A stretch of DNA of 64,000 nucleotides from Aporhodopirellula rubra (GCF_014192335.1 NZ_JACHXU010000035.1:1-64000); one strand, 5' to 3'; positions 45,433-57,655 are shown, counted from the first letter of the stretch. Translations and numbers: made by a program. The notes: generated by a model from the letters alone, not told the origin.

Positions 45433-46225
45433 GGGTGAACCTTTTTTGTTCTCGTTGTCTTTGTTCGAGCAGAATGATCTCGGGGATTCGTATTTCGACG
45501 ATCAAAATCGTGCTGCCGTTCTGCGATGAGCGGCGATCTTTGCTTGCCGACACGAACGCAGACCAGTGAAAGCTCCTGTTGTGTGTCTCGCTGTGGTTTC
45601 AAGTGGTCTCAAACTATGCGGGACGTTGACATTGCTTATCGGCGCTAGGGGGAAGGTGGGGTGTGGGGGAGGATGGCACGGCGTAAGGAACTTCCTTCTC
45701 GAGTTGCCGTCGCGGCAATCAACACCGCATGGCGACGACAAGGAGGCGTGTGAAAGCGAGGCATGTGAATGCAGTCCACTTGAAAACCATTCTCAATCGG
45801 CAAGAAGCCGCATTCGATGACGTTTTCCGCCACTGCGATGCGTATTTGCGTCACCGGTGTGTGGGTTCAGGGGGCATTGTAGTGGAGGCGTTGTGGGTCA
45901 GGTGACCGTTAAGCGAGGGTGGTGGATGTTGGTATGATGATTCGCGACAGCGGTGGCCTGTGTCGGGAAAAGATTTTTCGCCGAGCCGATTCCTGTAAAC
46001 CAAAGTCGATACACTCCATTAAAATGATCGTTGCGTATTGACTGCCGAGTGAATGCGGACGGTCGCTCGCGACGGCAGAGACCGTGATGAAATCGGTGCT
46101 CTGAGTAAAACGGCATTGTATCGTGCGAGTCGATTTTGCCCGTGCGGGCAGAAGTGCAATGGGATGTCAGAGCACCGTTTCCGATCACACGCGTCCGATT
46201 CCCTACACCAACCCCTTGATGAATC
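45433..46225. other. Divergent intergenic region between sulfatases
   Basis: About 790 bases, no supportable gene. Contains a G-rich tract at 45648-45672 with three runs of four or five G. It should hold promoters for both flanking sulfatase genes; none identified. Confidence 0.5.
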
Positions 46226-47662
46226 ATGCTCATGATTACGCGAATCGTCACACTGCTTTTGATCCTGTCGACCTCGATTGTCGCGGCGGATCAACGTCCC
46301 AATATCGTGATCATCATGGCCGATGATCTCGGATACGGTGATGTCACTTGTTACGGGGCGACGAAGATTCAAACGCCCAATATTGATGCGTTAGCAGCCG
46401 AAGGCATCATGTTCACCGACGCGCACGCGGCCGCATCGGTATGCTCGCCATCGCGATACGGTTTGATGACAGGCCGCTCCCCGTGGCGTCTGCATCGGAA
46501 GGGAAATGGCTACAAACTCGAGCCCGGCCGCATGACGCTCGCATCGTTGGTGAGGCAACACGGATACCAGTCGGCAGCCGTTGGCAAGTGGCATCTCGGA
46601 TACGGGGGGAACTGGGAGGCGCCGTTAAGCCCCGGGCCGCTCGAAGCCGGCTTCGATTATCACTTTGGTGTTCCCACCAATCACAATGACAAGTACCGAG
46701 CCTTCGTCGAAAATCATGACTTCGTCGGCCTCGAACCCGGCCAGAAACTCGAGGTTGTCAAAGGTCAAGTGTTTCCGTCGGGCTTAGCGGAACCTCGCGT
46801 CGAAGACCAAGTCGACACGCGGCTCACTGCCGAAGCGATCAAGTTTATTCGAAAGAATGCCGAGAATCCGTTCTTCCTTTATTTCACACCATGTGCGCCA
46901 CACACTCACGTGACACCGGCGGCCAAGTTTCGTGGAACGAGCCAAGCGGGCATGCTCGGTGATTACATCCAGGAGCTTGATTCTCATGTTGGTGAGATCG
47001 TCGACACGCTCGATGAACTCGGGATCGCCGACAACACACTGCTGGTCTTTACCAGCGACAACGGCAACAGCCCGAAGGATTTCAAGGGCACTCAAAACAC
47101 CGTTTTGAACTTGGCCGATGATTCGCACAACATCCGTGAAAAATTCAAAACGGCAAAACTCGACGCGCGAGCGCTGGGGCACTACACCAATGGTCCCTGG
47201 CATGACGGAAAAGGCTCGCCTTACGAAGGCGGGCATCGCGTCCCGTTCATTGTCCGCTGGCCGGGAAAGGTCACTCCCGATTCGATGTCGACGCAGTTGC
47301 TCATCCTGACGGACATGATGGCGACCATGGCAGAGATTCTTGACTCCCCACTGCCCGATGCCGCGGGGGAGGATTCCTTCAGCATCGTACCTGTGTTGCT
47401 GGGTACGGAACCGAAGACACCGCTGCGCGAGGTCGCGTTCGTTCAAGGTGACACGAAAGACAATGCGATCGCGATCCGGTCTGACGATTGGAAATTGATC
47501 GAATCGCACGATAAGGGAACCAAGTCCCACGAACTGTTCGACTTGTCCGAGGATCGAGCCGAATCGAAGAACCTCGCCAACAGCAATCCTGAAGTGATTG
47601 AGCGATTATCGGCGGCGCTGGCGAAGGCACGCGCGGACGGGCGGACACGACCGACTCAATAA
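46226..47662 (+). CDS. Sulfatase (formylglycine-dependent)
   Basis: 478 residues. Short signal peptide (1-21, ending in VAAD). PNIVIIMADDLGYGDVTCYG (metal site), CSPSR (73-77), GKWHLGYGGNWE and VFTSDNGNSP are present, and SPYEGGHRVPFIVRWPGK is typical of the family A sulfatases. Start ATG 46226; 46232 also possible. Divergent from the two-gene sulfatase operon across a long intergenic region, so the three may be co-regulated but are separate units. Confidence 0.95.
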   Translation: MLMITRIVTLLLILSTSIVAADQRPNIVIIMADDLGYGDVTCYGATKIQTPNIDALAAEGIMFTDAHAAASVCSPSRYGLMTGRSPWRLHRKGNGYKLEPGRMTLASLVRQHGYQSAAVGKWHLGYGGNWEAPLSPGPLEAGFDYHFGVPTNHNDKYRAFVENHDFVGLEPGQKLEVVKGQVFPSGLAEPRVEDQVDTRLTAEAIKFIRKNAENPFFLYFTPCAPHTHVTPAAKFRGTSQAGMLGDYIQELDSHVGEIVDTLDELGIADNTLLVFTSDNGNSPKDFKGTQNTVLNLADDSHNIREKFKTAKLDARALGHYTNGPWHDGKGSPYEGGHRVPFIVRWPGKVTPDSMSTQLLILTDMMATMAEILDSPLPDAAGEDSFSIVPVLLGTEPKTPLREVAFVQGDTKDNAIAIRSDDWKLIESHDKGTKSHELFDLSEDRAESKNLANSNPEVIERLSAALAKARADGRTRPTQ

Positions 47663-47944
47663 CATGTCGGCCGCGAGTCCGCAGTAGGGCGTTTAGAGAA
47701 TCCGCTAGAATCGAGGTCGCTACCGTCATCGGACGGTATACCACGTCTTGGCAAACGTAGTGATCTCAAGAGAATCACGCTATTTGCAGAAACACGCAGG
47801 AGTCCGTAATTTCCACGGCGCGTGTTCGATGTGTCGTCGCTTTGTATCGCCCCTATGCAATGTCAACGCGCGTGATGGTCACCCGGTCCCGCGGGCGAAA
47901 CGCGGATGGACTGAGACTTCTCCAACCGTAGGATTCCCTTCGAC

Positions 47945-48931
47945 CTAAGGGCGTTCGATCCACGGGTTTTCGGACTTGCTAATTCGAACATTCTCTTTCA
48001 AGAAATCGACGATGCCTGGGATCACGGTAGACTCATCGTTGATGAGTGCCGGCCCGCTCAGGTTGGTTGCTGGCAGAAGCATCGAGAACCCCGAAGCGGC
48101 TCCGCGGTTGAGTTTCTTCTTCACCGTTTCAAGTCGGCTGCCCATTCGTTCGGACTCCTTGCCCTGCGAGCTCGCTTTGCCGGCCACGATCATGGTAGGA
48201 AGTCGAACCAGGTTCGCATCCGTCACAGGTGTGTTCATCGAAAGACCGTTTAGGTTTTTCTCAGGTGAGACGTAAACCATTGCCTTCACGTCCTGGCCTT
48301 GCTTCATTCGCCCGACGCTCGGAATTTTCCAATCTCGGGCTGCCCAGTAGCCAGCGAGGATTGCCCCTTCTTCGACACCGACCATGCACAACGCGTTAAG
48401 ATTCAAGCGACCCGCATTGTTTTCTTCTTTCAAAAACTGCTTCGCTTCCTCGATGTCGTAACGCACGATCGCTTCGACGTCGCGGCGTCCCATCGTGCTG
48501 AGGTTGAATTCTTTCTCGGCGCCCGAACGGTCGGTGTACTTTTTGCTGTTTCCATGCCCGCGGTATTCGATCACCAGTACCGCAAAGCCTGCTTCTCGCA
48601 GCGAGACGCATAATTTCAGATACGGCGCACCTTGCCCTTTCCACTCATGAACGAGGATAACGGGAGCTCCCTCTTTGCCGAGTTTCGAGGGGAAATAGAA
48701 CGAGTTCAGTTTGATGTTGTCTTTCGTCGTCAGAATTTCCGGCCGTGGCTTCAGCGCGGGATCCTCTTCTTCTTTCGCGCCTTTTTTACCGCGGGCTTGG
48801 GCAGCGACAGGAGACGACAGGAGCGAGACCGAGAACGCGGCAACTAGACCGAAAACGATGACGGTGGTTGTGCGGCAAAATCCGAAGCGTTGGCGAGGAA
48901 TCTGGAGGTTAATTGGGCGACGTTGAGGCAT
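47945..48931 (-). CDS. Exported alpha/beta-hydrolase-fold protein lacking the nucleophile Ser
   Basis: 328 residues from ATG 48931; the upstream in-frame ATG (49051) is ahead of unrelated sequence. Signal peptide-like segment at about 20-45 (ending in PVAAQA), followed by a Lys/Glu-rich linker. The fold is recognised from APVILVHEWKGQGAPY (oxyanion strand), AVLVIEYRGHGNS and the region LCMVGVEEGAILAGYWA, where the nucleophile elbow GxSxG reads GVEEG (185-189), with Glu in the place of Ser. It therefore probably does not act as a Ser hydrolase. Single gene, flanked by intergenic stretches. Confidence 0.8.
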   Translation of the reverse strand: MPQRRPINLQIPRQRFGFCRTTTVIVFGLVAAFSVSLLSSPVAAQARGKKGAKEEEDPALKPRPEILTTKDNIKLNSFYFPSKLGKEGAPVILVHEWKGQGAPYLKLCVSLREAGFAVLVIEYRGHGNSKKYTDRSGAEKEFNLSTMGRRDVEAIVRYDIEEAKQFLKEENNAGRLNLNALCMVGVEEGAILAGYWAARDWKIPSVGRMKQGQDVKAMVYVSPEKNLNGLSMNTPVTDANLVRLPTMIVAGKASSQGKESERMGSRLETVKKKLNRGAASGFSMLLPATNLSGPALINDESTVIPGIVDFLKENVRISKSENPWIERP

Positions 48932-49285
48932 CGTGATCCGTAGCGTGGGGAAATGGGGGGCGGCGACGAGGTTCGAACGAGAATAGCCCCTCATTCTAAC
49001 TGAAATCGATAGTTGTTGCAGGCAATCGGTCCGGGTCGCACACTCGATCAAAATCGCACACTTGTCGACTGGACAAACGGTACGGATGTGCGACCACGCA
49101 CTGTAATGTCAGTGCGTCAAACTGTCTCGACCGGCGACGGGCTTCGATTGCCCCCTAGGGTGGCGCATCAAGGTCGGCGTACGCCCCCACGCTGCCACGC
49201 CCTTATGGCGGCACCGAGATTGCAACAGTGCGCCGGGGAAAAGTGAACGCTATCTAGCTTCAGTACTGCTATTCCAATTCATCTG
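48932..49285. other. Divergent intergenic region upstream of pflB
   Basis: About 350 bases. No FNR-type TTGAT-N4-ATCAA site was found, and no gene is seen. Confidence 0.5.
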
Positions 49286-51619
<2,334 letters not shown>

Positions 51620-51654
51620 TGTTGTTTTTAAGCTAAGCTTAAAAGGGTCTTAGA

Positions 51655-51713
51655 ACCGGATGACTCGCGTTTTGCCGCTGAAGTAACTAGCGGTACGACG
51701 CGAGCCGTCCGGT
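51655..51713 (+). other. Long hairpin between pflB and pflA
   Basis: A 16-base arm (51655-51670) pairs with 51698-51713 with one G-U and one A-C exception. Inside, GCCGCT (51674-51679) pairs with AGCGGT (51689-51694). No T run follows, so it is more likely an RNA-processing or stability element, or a partial terminator that lowers pflA relative to pflB. Confidence 0.7.
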
Positions 51714-51783
51714 CTCGCCTTGAAATTACTTGCGGGCGTGGTGGCCCGCCTTTACTTTGCTCATCACACACTAGTTCGAATTA

Positions 51784-52656
51784 ATGGAAGATCGGATACA
51801 TTCCCTCGCTCACCACGATTGCGATTCTGGGGCATCGTTGCAACACAGTTGCTCGCTTGACCCATCAATCGCGTGTGAACGCGAACGCCCCCAGGAAGTG
51901 GTCGCAGCGGAAAAGGCGTCCGACTCGTCGACGTCCCAAAACGGTTATATTCACTCCATCGAAACATGCGGTACTGTTGACGGCCCTGGCCTGCGGTATG
52001 TGATGTTCTTGAGCGGATGTCCGCTGCGTTGCCTGTACTGCCACAATCCGGATGCACAGGGCAAACCGCACGGTGAGATAAGAACATCGGAATCGGTGAT
52101 TAAAGAAGTCCTGCGATACCGCAACTTCATTCGCCGTGGCGGTATCACAATCAGCGGTGGCGAACCGATGATGCAGAATGAATTCGTGCATGATGTGTTC
52201 CGCCGAGCCAAAGCCGAAGGCATTCATACCGCCTTGGATACTTCAGGATTTTTGGGGCACCGAGCGTCAGATGCAATGCTCGAAAGCGTCGATCTGGTAT
52301 TGCTGGATATAAAGGGGTCGGATCCCAAAACTTATCGCGAAACCACGGGCGTCGCTCTTCAGCCGACTCTCGACTTTGCACGGCGGCTCAGCGATCTTGG
52401 TAAATCGATGTGGATTCGATTCGTGCTGGTACCCGGATTGACCGATGATGAAACCAACGTGCGGGGCGTCGCCAAGTTCGTCGCGGGACTGAAATCCGTC
52501 GAACGCGTTGAAGTTCTGCCGTTCCACAAATTGGGCGAATCGAAATACGAACAACTCGGGATGCGATATCAACTTGGTGACACACCCGCGCCGACGTCAG
52601 GACAAGTTGCCCGCTGCAGAGAGATTTTCTCTACTGAAGGGGTGACGACTCATTAG
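51784..52656 (+). CDS. pflA: Pyruvate formate-lyase activating enzyme (radical SAM)
   Basis: Installs the glycyl radical on PflB using SAM and a [4Fe-4S] cluster. 290 residues. Cluster motif C79-x3-C83-x2-C86 in FLSGCPLRCLYCHNPD. GGEPMMQ (SAM-binding GGE), DTSGFLG and LLDIKGSDPKTY are further family motifs. Compared with the usual 245 residues there is an N-terminal extension of about 50 residues, polar and with three Cys, of unknown function. Directly downstream of pflB. Confidence 0.96.
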   Translation: MEDRIHSLAHHDCDSGASLQHSCSLDPSIACERERPQEVVAAEKASDSSTSQNGYIHSIETCGTVDGPGLRYVMFLSGCPLRCLYCHNPDAQGKPHGEIRTSESVIKEVLRYRNFIRRGGITISGGEPMMQNEFVHDVFRRAKAEGIHTALDTSGFLGHRASDAMLESVDLVLLDIKGSDPKTYRETTGVALQPTLDFARRLSDLGKSMWIRFVLVPGLTDDETNVRGVAKFVAGLKSVERVEVLPFHKLGESKYEQLGMRYQLGDTPAPTSGQVARCREIFSTEGVTTH

Positions 52657-53305
52657 GTTAATTCGCTGCTCTTTTGCTTCGTGGCGAGGGAGATATCCGC
52701 GTCTTGTGTATGAGCCGTTTAGAATGTTTTTGAGACATTGGGCCAATGGATTCGTTGGCGGAAGATTTTGATGAGTTGCGCGGCTTTAATGTATAGGCTT
52801 CGGCGTGGGGATTATGGATTGACGCAAGTGTTCTTTAGCCTCACTATTTTCTACATCAACAGACCGCGAGAATGAGTGCGCATCGGTGACGAGCGTGCGG
52901 GCTATCGACGTTACCACATTTTAAAATACCGGACGGCCCGTGCCCGATGCCCCCCGTTTGAAAGCCACGCAAGTGGTTTGCAAGCGGTAAGGTGCGGGTC
53001 GTTCGTGTTCTCCACCGTAAGGTCACCTGATTGGTCGCAAATCCGATTTGTTCCCGTGAGTGGTGATTGCCCCCGCGCAGCGTGTGATCGGATGGGGCAA
53101 TAACGCAGGTCTATTCGTTGTGTACCGAGAGTCGGTCCCTTGCTAGACTTCTCGCCCGAATGCTTCGGTCGGCTACGGGTTTGAGACCGTATTGGACTGC
53201 ATCGGTCGCGACGCTTTGTCGTTTCGGACGCTCGGCATGGAAGCATCGAATTCGTATCGCGTAATTTGCCGTAATGGCATGCCGACAGCACCCTGTGAAA
53301 CGCTC
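52657..53305. other. Intergenic region
   Basis: About 650 bases between pflA and the DTW-domain gene. Frames present on both strands lack family features. Nothing recognised. Confidence 0.5.
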
Positions 53306-54445
53306 ATGACGCCGCCACTCCAACGATGCCTTCGCTGTTACCGACCGCACCGGATGTGCTTTTGTGACGCCATCGTACCGGTTCGCAATCAAACCTCGGT
53401 TCTGATTCTGCAGCATCGTCGCGAACGGTTTCATCCTTTTAACACCGCGAGGATTGTTCACGAATCGTTAGAACGTTGCGATTTAATGGTGGCGTACAAC
53501 GCTGAACTCGCTGATCAATTTCAGCAGGCTGCGTTGCCTGAAAACACGGGCCTTTTGTATCCCGGTGCCGACGCAAGACTATTGAGCGATCTGCCTCCCT
53601 CGGATCGTCCCGAACATTTGGTCATTTTAGATGGCACCTGGCATCAAGCGAAAACGCTGTTTCGTGATATACCGCGATTGCAAACTCTTCCGCAGTATTG
53701 TCTAGCACCATCTTCGCCGGGACGATACCGAATCCGTCGCGAACCCAACGAACATGCATTGTCGACCCTCGAGGCAACGGTGTCGGCGTTGATGGCGTTG
53801 GAGCCAGAGAACAGTGAGTTGCCACTCTTGATTGATGCCTTTGACCGAATGATCGGTGATCAACTCGGGCGTCATGCCCCGACCGTCGACGAGCCGCCCA
53901 AAACGAATTGGCGAAGAAACGAGAAACGCAGACGCGGATCCGCGAATGTGCCTCGTGTTCTCGGCGGTGATCTGAATCGAGTCGTGGTGGCATATGGAGA
54001 AAGGGACAACCATCGGCCTACACCGATTTACTGGACCGCAGTTCGGTTGGGCACCGGAGAGCGATTCGAGTGTGCGATTGAGTCGGATTCTTATGACGAA
54101 TCGCAGTTCATGGATCACCTGCAACTCGATCAACAGGTTATCGAACGAGCGATCAGATTGGACGAATTTCGTAACGCTTGGCGAGCGTTCCTCGAGCCTG
54201 GCGATCATATCGCGATGCGTCATCATGGGACCGCCCGCTTACTTGCCGAGGCCGACGCTGAGTTCGCGCCGACGGTTATCTTGAAGGCGGTCAACGCGCC
54301 GGGGGCCCGGATGGACGATCGAGACAAGCCGATCCCGCCGGGCCGATCACGGGCGTCGGTGCGATTGCAAGCCGCAGTCGATTTTGTCCGTCAACTCAAT
54401 TCGCTGTCTCAGATCGTTGACCCGCAATCCGTAGCACCTGTTTGA
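53306..54445 (+). CDS. DTW-domain protein, probable tRNA-uridine aminocarboxypropyltransferase, with extra C-terminal domain
   Basis: 379 residues from ATG 53306; the longer frame from 53192 precedes the conserved Cys start and is rejected. Zn-like cluster C8-x2-C11-x6-C18-x1-C20 in RCLRCYRPHRMCFC, then TSVLILQHRRERFHPFNTARI and the DTW signature DGTW (109-112), followed by NEHALSTLEATVSAL. This matches TapT (YfiP) enzymes that make acp3U in tRNA using SAM. After residue about 210 the protein has about 170 more residues (from about VLGGDLNRVVVAYGERD) with a conserved-looking YWTAVRLGTG and PGDHIAMRHHG core of no recognised family. Its last 50 bases overlap the end of the opposing thioesterase gene. 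Confidence 0.85.
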   Translation: MTPPLQRCLRCYRPHRMCFCDAIVPVRNQTSVLILQHRRERFHPFNTARIVHESLERCDLMVAYNAELADQFQQAALPENTGLLYPGADARLLSDLPPSDRPEHLVILDGTWHQAKTLFRDIPRLQTLPQYCLAPSSPGRYRIRREPNEHALSTLEATVSALMALEPENSELPLLIDAFDRMIGDQLGRHAPTVDEPPKTNWRRNEKRRRGSANVPRVLGGDLNRVVVAYGERDNHRPTPIYWTAVRLGTGERFECAIESDSYDESQFMDHLQLDQQVIERAIRLDEFRNAWRAFLEPGDHIAMRHHGTARLLAEADAEFAPTVILKAVNAPGARMDDRDKPIPPGRSRASVRLQAAVDFVRQLNSLSQIVDPQSVAPV

Positions 54446-55133
54446 AATGCGATAGCGGGAAAAAGTGGTCACCCACCATCATTTGCATTCTGAAATCGGC
54501 AGTGGTGTGCGATTGCCAGTTCTGCATTTGCGCGGGCGTGATGCGAGTGTCATCCGTGCCCGCGAGAGCCGTGATCGGAATGTCGATCACCTCGTCTATG
54601 GATGCTTGGTAGGACTCCAGCAGCGTTAGATCCCGGCGAACGGTGGGCAGGAACATACGCATCGCCTCTTCGTTCTCGCGGAGTGCTTTGGGCACGCCGC
54701 CGTAGCGAAGGTCCAGCTGCTCGGCGAATTCCCGGTCGCTCAAATGAACGATTGAGTCGCATCTTGAAATCCGATCCGGCGACGACATCGCCATCACGAC
54801 CAACCCGCTCGCTTGGCGGCGCTTCGCCACGCAGTACGCCAGCAGTGCGCCGAAACTGTGGCCGACCAAAATGGGCGGTTGTTCGTTCACGGGGAGTTCG
54901 GCAACCAAGGCGTCCACCAATTCGTCGAGCGTCTCCGACATCGGATCGGCGAAACGTGCCTCTCGACCAGGAAGAGTTGCGACAAAGAGATTCGTGTGCG
55001 GTGGAGTCTGGCGGGCGGCACGGATCAGGGGGGAACATCCGCCGCCGGCATGCGGAAACCAGATGATGTTCTCAGTCGAGGCGATTCGCTCGCCGACGCG
55101 ACGATACCACTTCGAAGGTTTGTCGGAGGTCAT
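54396..55133 (-). CDS. Type II thioesterase (alpha/beta hydrolase)
   Basis: 245 residues. Nucleophile elbow GHSFG (91-95), N-terminal IIWFPHAGGGCSPL (oxyanion region), Asp in GTDDTRITP and His in GDHFFP near residue 225 complete the Ser-Asp-His triad. This is the GrsT/SrfAD class that releases stalled acyl groups from carrier proteins of NRPS/PKS systems. It is divergent from a fatty acyl-AMP ligase with a carrier domain 305 bases away, which suggests it hydrolyses acyl chains loaded on that carrier. Confidence 0.9.
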   Translation of the reverse strand: MTSDKPSKWYRRVGERIASTENIIWFPHAGGGCSPLIRAARQTPPHTNLFVATLPGREARFADPMSETLDELVDALVAELPVNEQPPILVGHSFGALLAYCVAKRRQASGLVVMAMSSPDRISRCDSIVHLSDREFAEQLDLRYGGVPKALRENEEAMRMFLPTVRRDLTLLESYQASIDEVIDIPITALAGTDDTRITPAQMQNWQSHTTADFRMQMMVGDHFFPLSHFKQVLRIAGQRSETAN

Positions 55134-55438
55134 AAACAGATTTAAAATTCAGGTCTGCGACGGGCGGAAGAGGGCGTGACGATGGGCAGGAAATCGCGTT
55201 GCGAAACGCACGGGCGGCTGGATGTGGGTGTCAAACGAGGCAAGACGGGAGGGTTACGCATGCCTGGGTTGGGCGTTTGTGTGTGAAAGAATGCAATCGT
55301 TCGAAGGATTGGCTTCTCAACCGCCCCGAATGGGTTTTATGCTGTAACACGATCGGCGGCTTCACGCTGCCTGACAGATCGACCGCGATCTTTAGCGAGC
55401 TGTTTTCTACTCGATTCACCTCGGATTACCTACCGCCC

Positions 55439-57655
55439 ATGCACCGGAACACAGACTCGGCTGTTCACCCTCTTTCGCACCGACCGTCGTTGGTGCACGT
55501 GCTCCGAGAGCGAGCGTCACGGCACCCCGATCGAGCCGCGTTGTCGTTCATCGATGACGACCAAATCGAGACGACGCTCACGTACGCCGGTTTGGAATCG
55601 CGTGTCTTTGAAGTGGCAAACCGTATTCTCGCACCGGGATCCGACTCGAATCCACGACCAGAACAATCTCAGGCCGGTGTACGTCCGCAGCCGGGCGACC
55701 GAGCGTTGCTGTTGTTCCCACCCGGTCTCGAATTCATTGTCGGGTTGCTCGCGTGTCAGGCCAGCCGCGTGGTGCCGGTTCCGACTTGTTTTCCGAAACC
55801 CGGTCGCGCGATGCCGCGGTTAGACGCAGCGGCCAAAGATTGCCTTCCGAGTTTGCTGCTCGCCGATTCGAAAACGATCGACGGTATCGATGCCAAACGT
55901 ATCAGCGACGCGGTCATGGATCTGCGGTTTGTCGCAACCGATGCCACCGTCGTAGCGAAAAACGCATCGCCTGATCGGACTCAAACGGCCGCCGGGCCGA
56001 CCCAATTGCTGGCGGAATCGATTGCCAACAACCGTTTGTCGGACCTTGCGTTCTTGCAATACACGAGCGGGTCGACCAGTTCGCCCAAAGGCGTGATGGT
56101 GTCGCATGAGAATTTGCTGACGAATTTGGAATCGATCCGTAAGTCGTTCGGGCTGACGGTTTGCAACGACGCGGATGACGATCTCACTCGCGGTGTTTTC
56201 TGGCTGCCGCACTACCATGACATGGGACTGATCGGTGGCATTCTCGAGACCATTTTTATTGGCGGCCACACGACGTTAATGTCACCTCGTTCGTTCCTGG
56301 CCAAACCGCTGCGTTGGTTGACTGCGATCGCGGATCGAAAGGCAACGGTCAGTGGTGCACCGAATTTTGCGTACGAGCTGTGCATCGATCGCGTTTCACC
56401 CGACGAAGCTGCGGAGATCGACTTGCGTTCATGGCAGGTTGCCTTCTGTGGCGCCGAGCCGATTGCGGCGGCAACGCTCGATCGATTTGCCCAGCGTTTC
56501 AAGGTCTCGGGTTTTCGTCACGAGTCGTTGTTGCCCTGCTACGGCTTGGCCGAGGCGACTTTGTTGGTGGCGAGCGACCGAGCGGCGACACCGTATCGAA
56601 AACTGCGGCTCGACCGAGATGGCTTGCGGGCCGGACGTGTCACTCCTGTTTCTGACGATCACCCACGGAATCTGACTCGCGCTATCGTCGGTTGCGGTCA
56701 GCCTGCCGGTGACATGCAAATCGAGATCGTCGACCCGGTGCGGCGAACGCGGGTGAACGAAGGCGAGATTGGCGAAGTTTGGCTTTGTGGGCAATCGATC
56801 GCTCGAGGTTATTGGCAGCGTGAAGACGATAACGAGGTGCAGTTTCGTGCTTCGATCAATGACGACGCAGACGCGCGCGAGTTTCTTCGCACCGGTGACT
56901 TAGGATTCGTTCACGGTGGTGACCTCTTCATCACCGGACGCTGCAAAGACGTGATCATTTTGCGTGGTCGCAACTATTACCCGCACGACATCGAAGCGAC
57001 GATCCATCAGGCACTCGGCGAGGACGCGGTACGGTGCGTTGCCGTCGCGACGGATGCCTTTGTCGGCGATGCAATGTCTGTGATCGTTGAGGTGGCACGC
57101 CACGTCGACGATGTCAGGCTGCCCGAGATCGTTCGCCGCGTCCGGCGCCGAATCATCGATGAACATGAAGTCGATGCCCGGCAAGTCGTTCTGGCTCGGC
57201 CCGGGGCAATCCCGATCACAACGAGTGGTAAGTTAAAACGGTCAGAGTGTCGTCGTTTGCTGCAGTCGGACGAGATCGCGGCTCGATATCAATGGATGCG
57301 ATCCATCATTACCGACGACAGCGTCGCGACTCAATTGCCGCCGTTGCCCGAACATGTAGATGAGCGAACCATTGGGAGTGCCATCGACCAGATTCAGTCA
57401 TGGTTGATGGCGTGGTTGGTTGCGCGGTGTGGGGCGATCCCAGGGCACGTTACACCGGAGACTCCGTTTGCCGAACACGGGCTCGATTCCATGGCGGCGG
57501 TCGAATTAAGTGGTGAATTGGACGATTGGTTAGGCGTTGAATTGACGCCGATTTTGGCGGCGAATTATCCAACTCCAGCACAACTAGCAGTTTATCTCGC
57601 TGAGGAAATGCGAGGAGCCGCAACCAAAGCCGACTCCGGCCTCGTAGGAAATTAG
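55439..57655 (+). CDS. Fatty acyl-AMP ligase with C-terminal acyl-carrier domain
   Basis: 738 residues from ATG 55439; frames further upstream (55199) are Cys/Arg-rich and lack conservation. Activates fatty acids as acyl-AMP and transfers them to a carrier domain rather than to CoA. Adenylation core: FLQYTSGSTSSPKGVMVSH (about 206-224), FWLPHYHDMGLIGG (typical of FAALs), CYGLAEATLLVAS and FLRTGDLGFVHGGDLFITGRCKDVIILRGRNYYP. The C-terminal carrier has GLDSMAAVELSGELDDWLGVEL, with Ser684 the expected phosphopantetheine site. No polyketide or NRPS gene lies within the window. Divergent from a type II thioesterase. Confidence 0.92.
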   Translation: MHRNTDSAVHPLSHRPSLVHVLRERASRHPDRAALSFIDDDQIETTLTYAGLESRVFEVANRILAPGSDSNPRPEQSQAGVRPQPGDRALLLFPPGLEFIVGLLACQASRVVPVPTCFPKPGRAMPRLDAAAKDCLPSLLLADSKTIDGIDAKRISDAVMDLRFVATDATVVAKNASPDRTQTAAGPTQLLAESIANNRLSDLAFLQYTSGSTSSPKGVMVSHENLLTNLESIRKSFGLTVCNDADDDLTRGVFWLPHYHDMGLIGGILETIFIGGHTTLMSPRSFLAKPLRWLTAIADRKATVSGAPNFAYELCIDRVSPDEAAEIDLRSWQVAFCGAEPIAAATLDRFAQRFKVSGFRHESLLPCYGLAEATLLVASDRAATPYRKLRLDRDGLRAGRVTPVSDDHPRNLTRAIVGCGQPAGDMQIEIVDPVRRTRVNEGEIGEVWLCGQSIARGYWQREDDNEVQFRASINDDADAREFLRTGDLGFVHGGDLFITGRCKDVIILRGRNYYPHDIEATIHQALGEDAVRCVAVATDAFVGDAMSVIVEVARHVDDVRLPEIVRRVRRRIIDEHEVDARQVVLARPGAIPITTSGKLKRSECRRLLQSDEIAARYQWMRSIITDDSVATQLPPLPEHVDERTIGSAIDQIQSWLMAWLVARCGAIPGHVTPETPFAEHGLDSMAAVELSGELDDWLGVELTPILAANYPTPAQLAVYLAEEMRGAATKADSGLVGN

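Noticed and set aside
45648-45672. G-quadruplex in the sulfatase intergenic region
   Set aside because: Only three runs of at least three G; the fourth has two, so a stable quadruplex is not supported.
55199-55438. Upstream extension of the acyl-AMP ligase
   Set aside because: Cys/Arg/Trp-rich sequence unlike the family; the conserved protein begins at the ATG at 55439.
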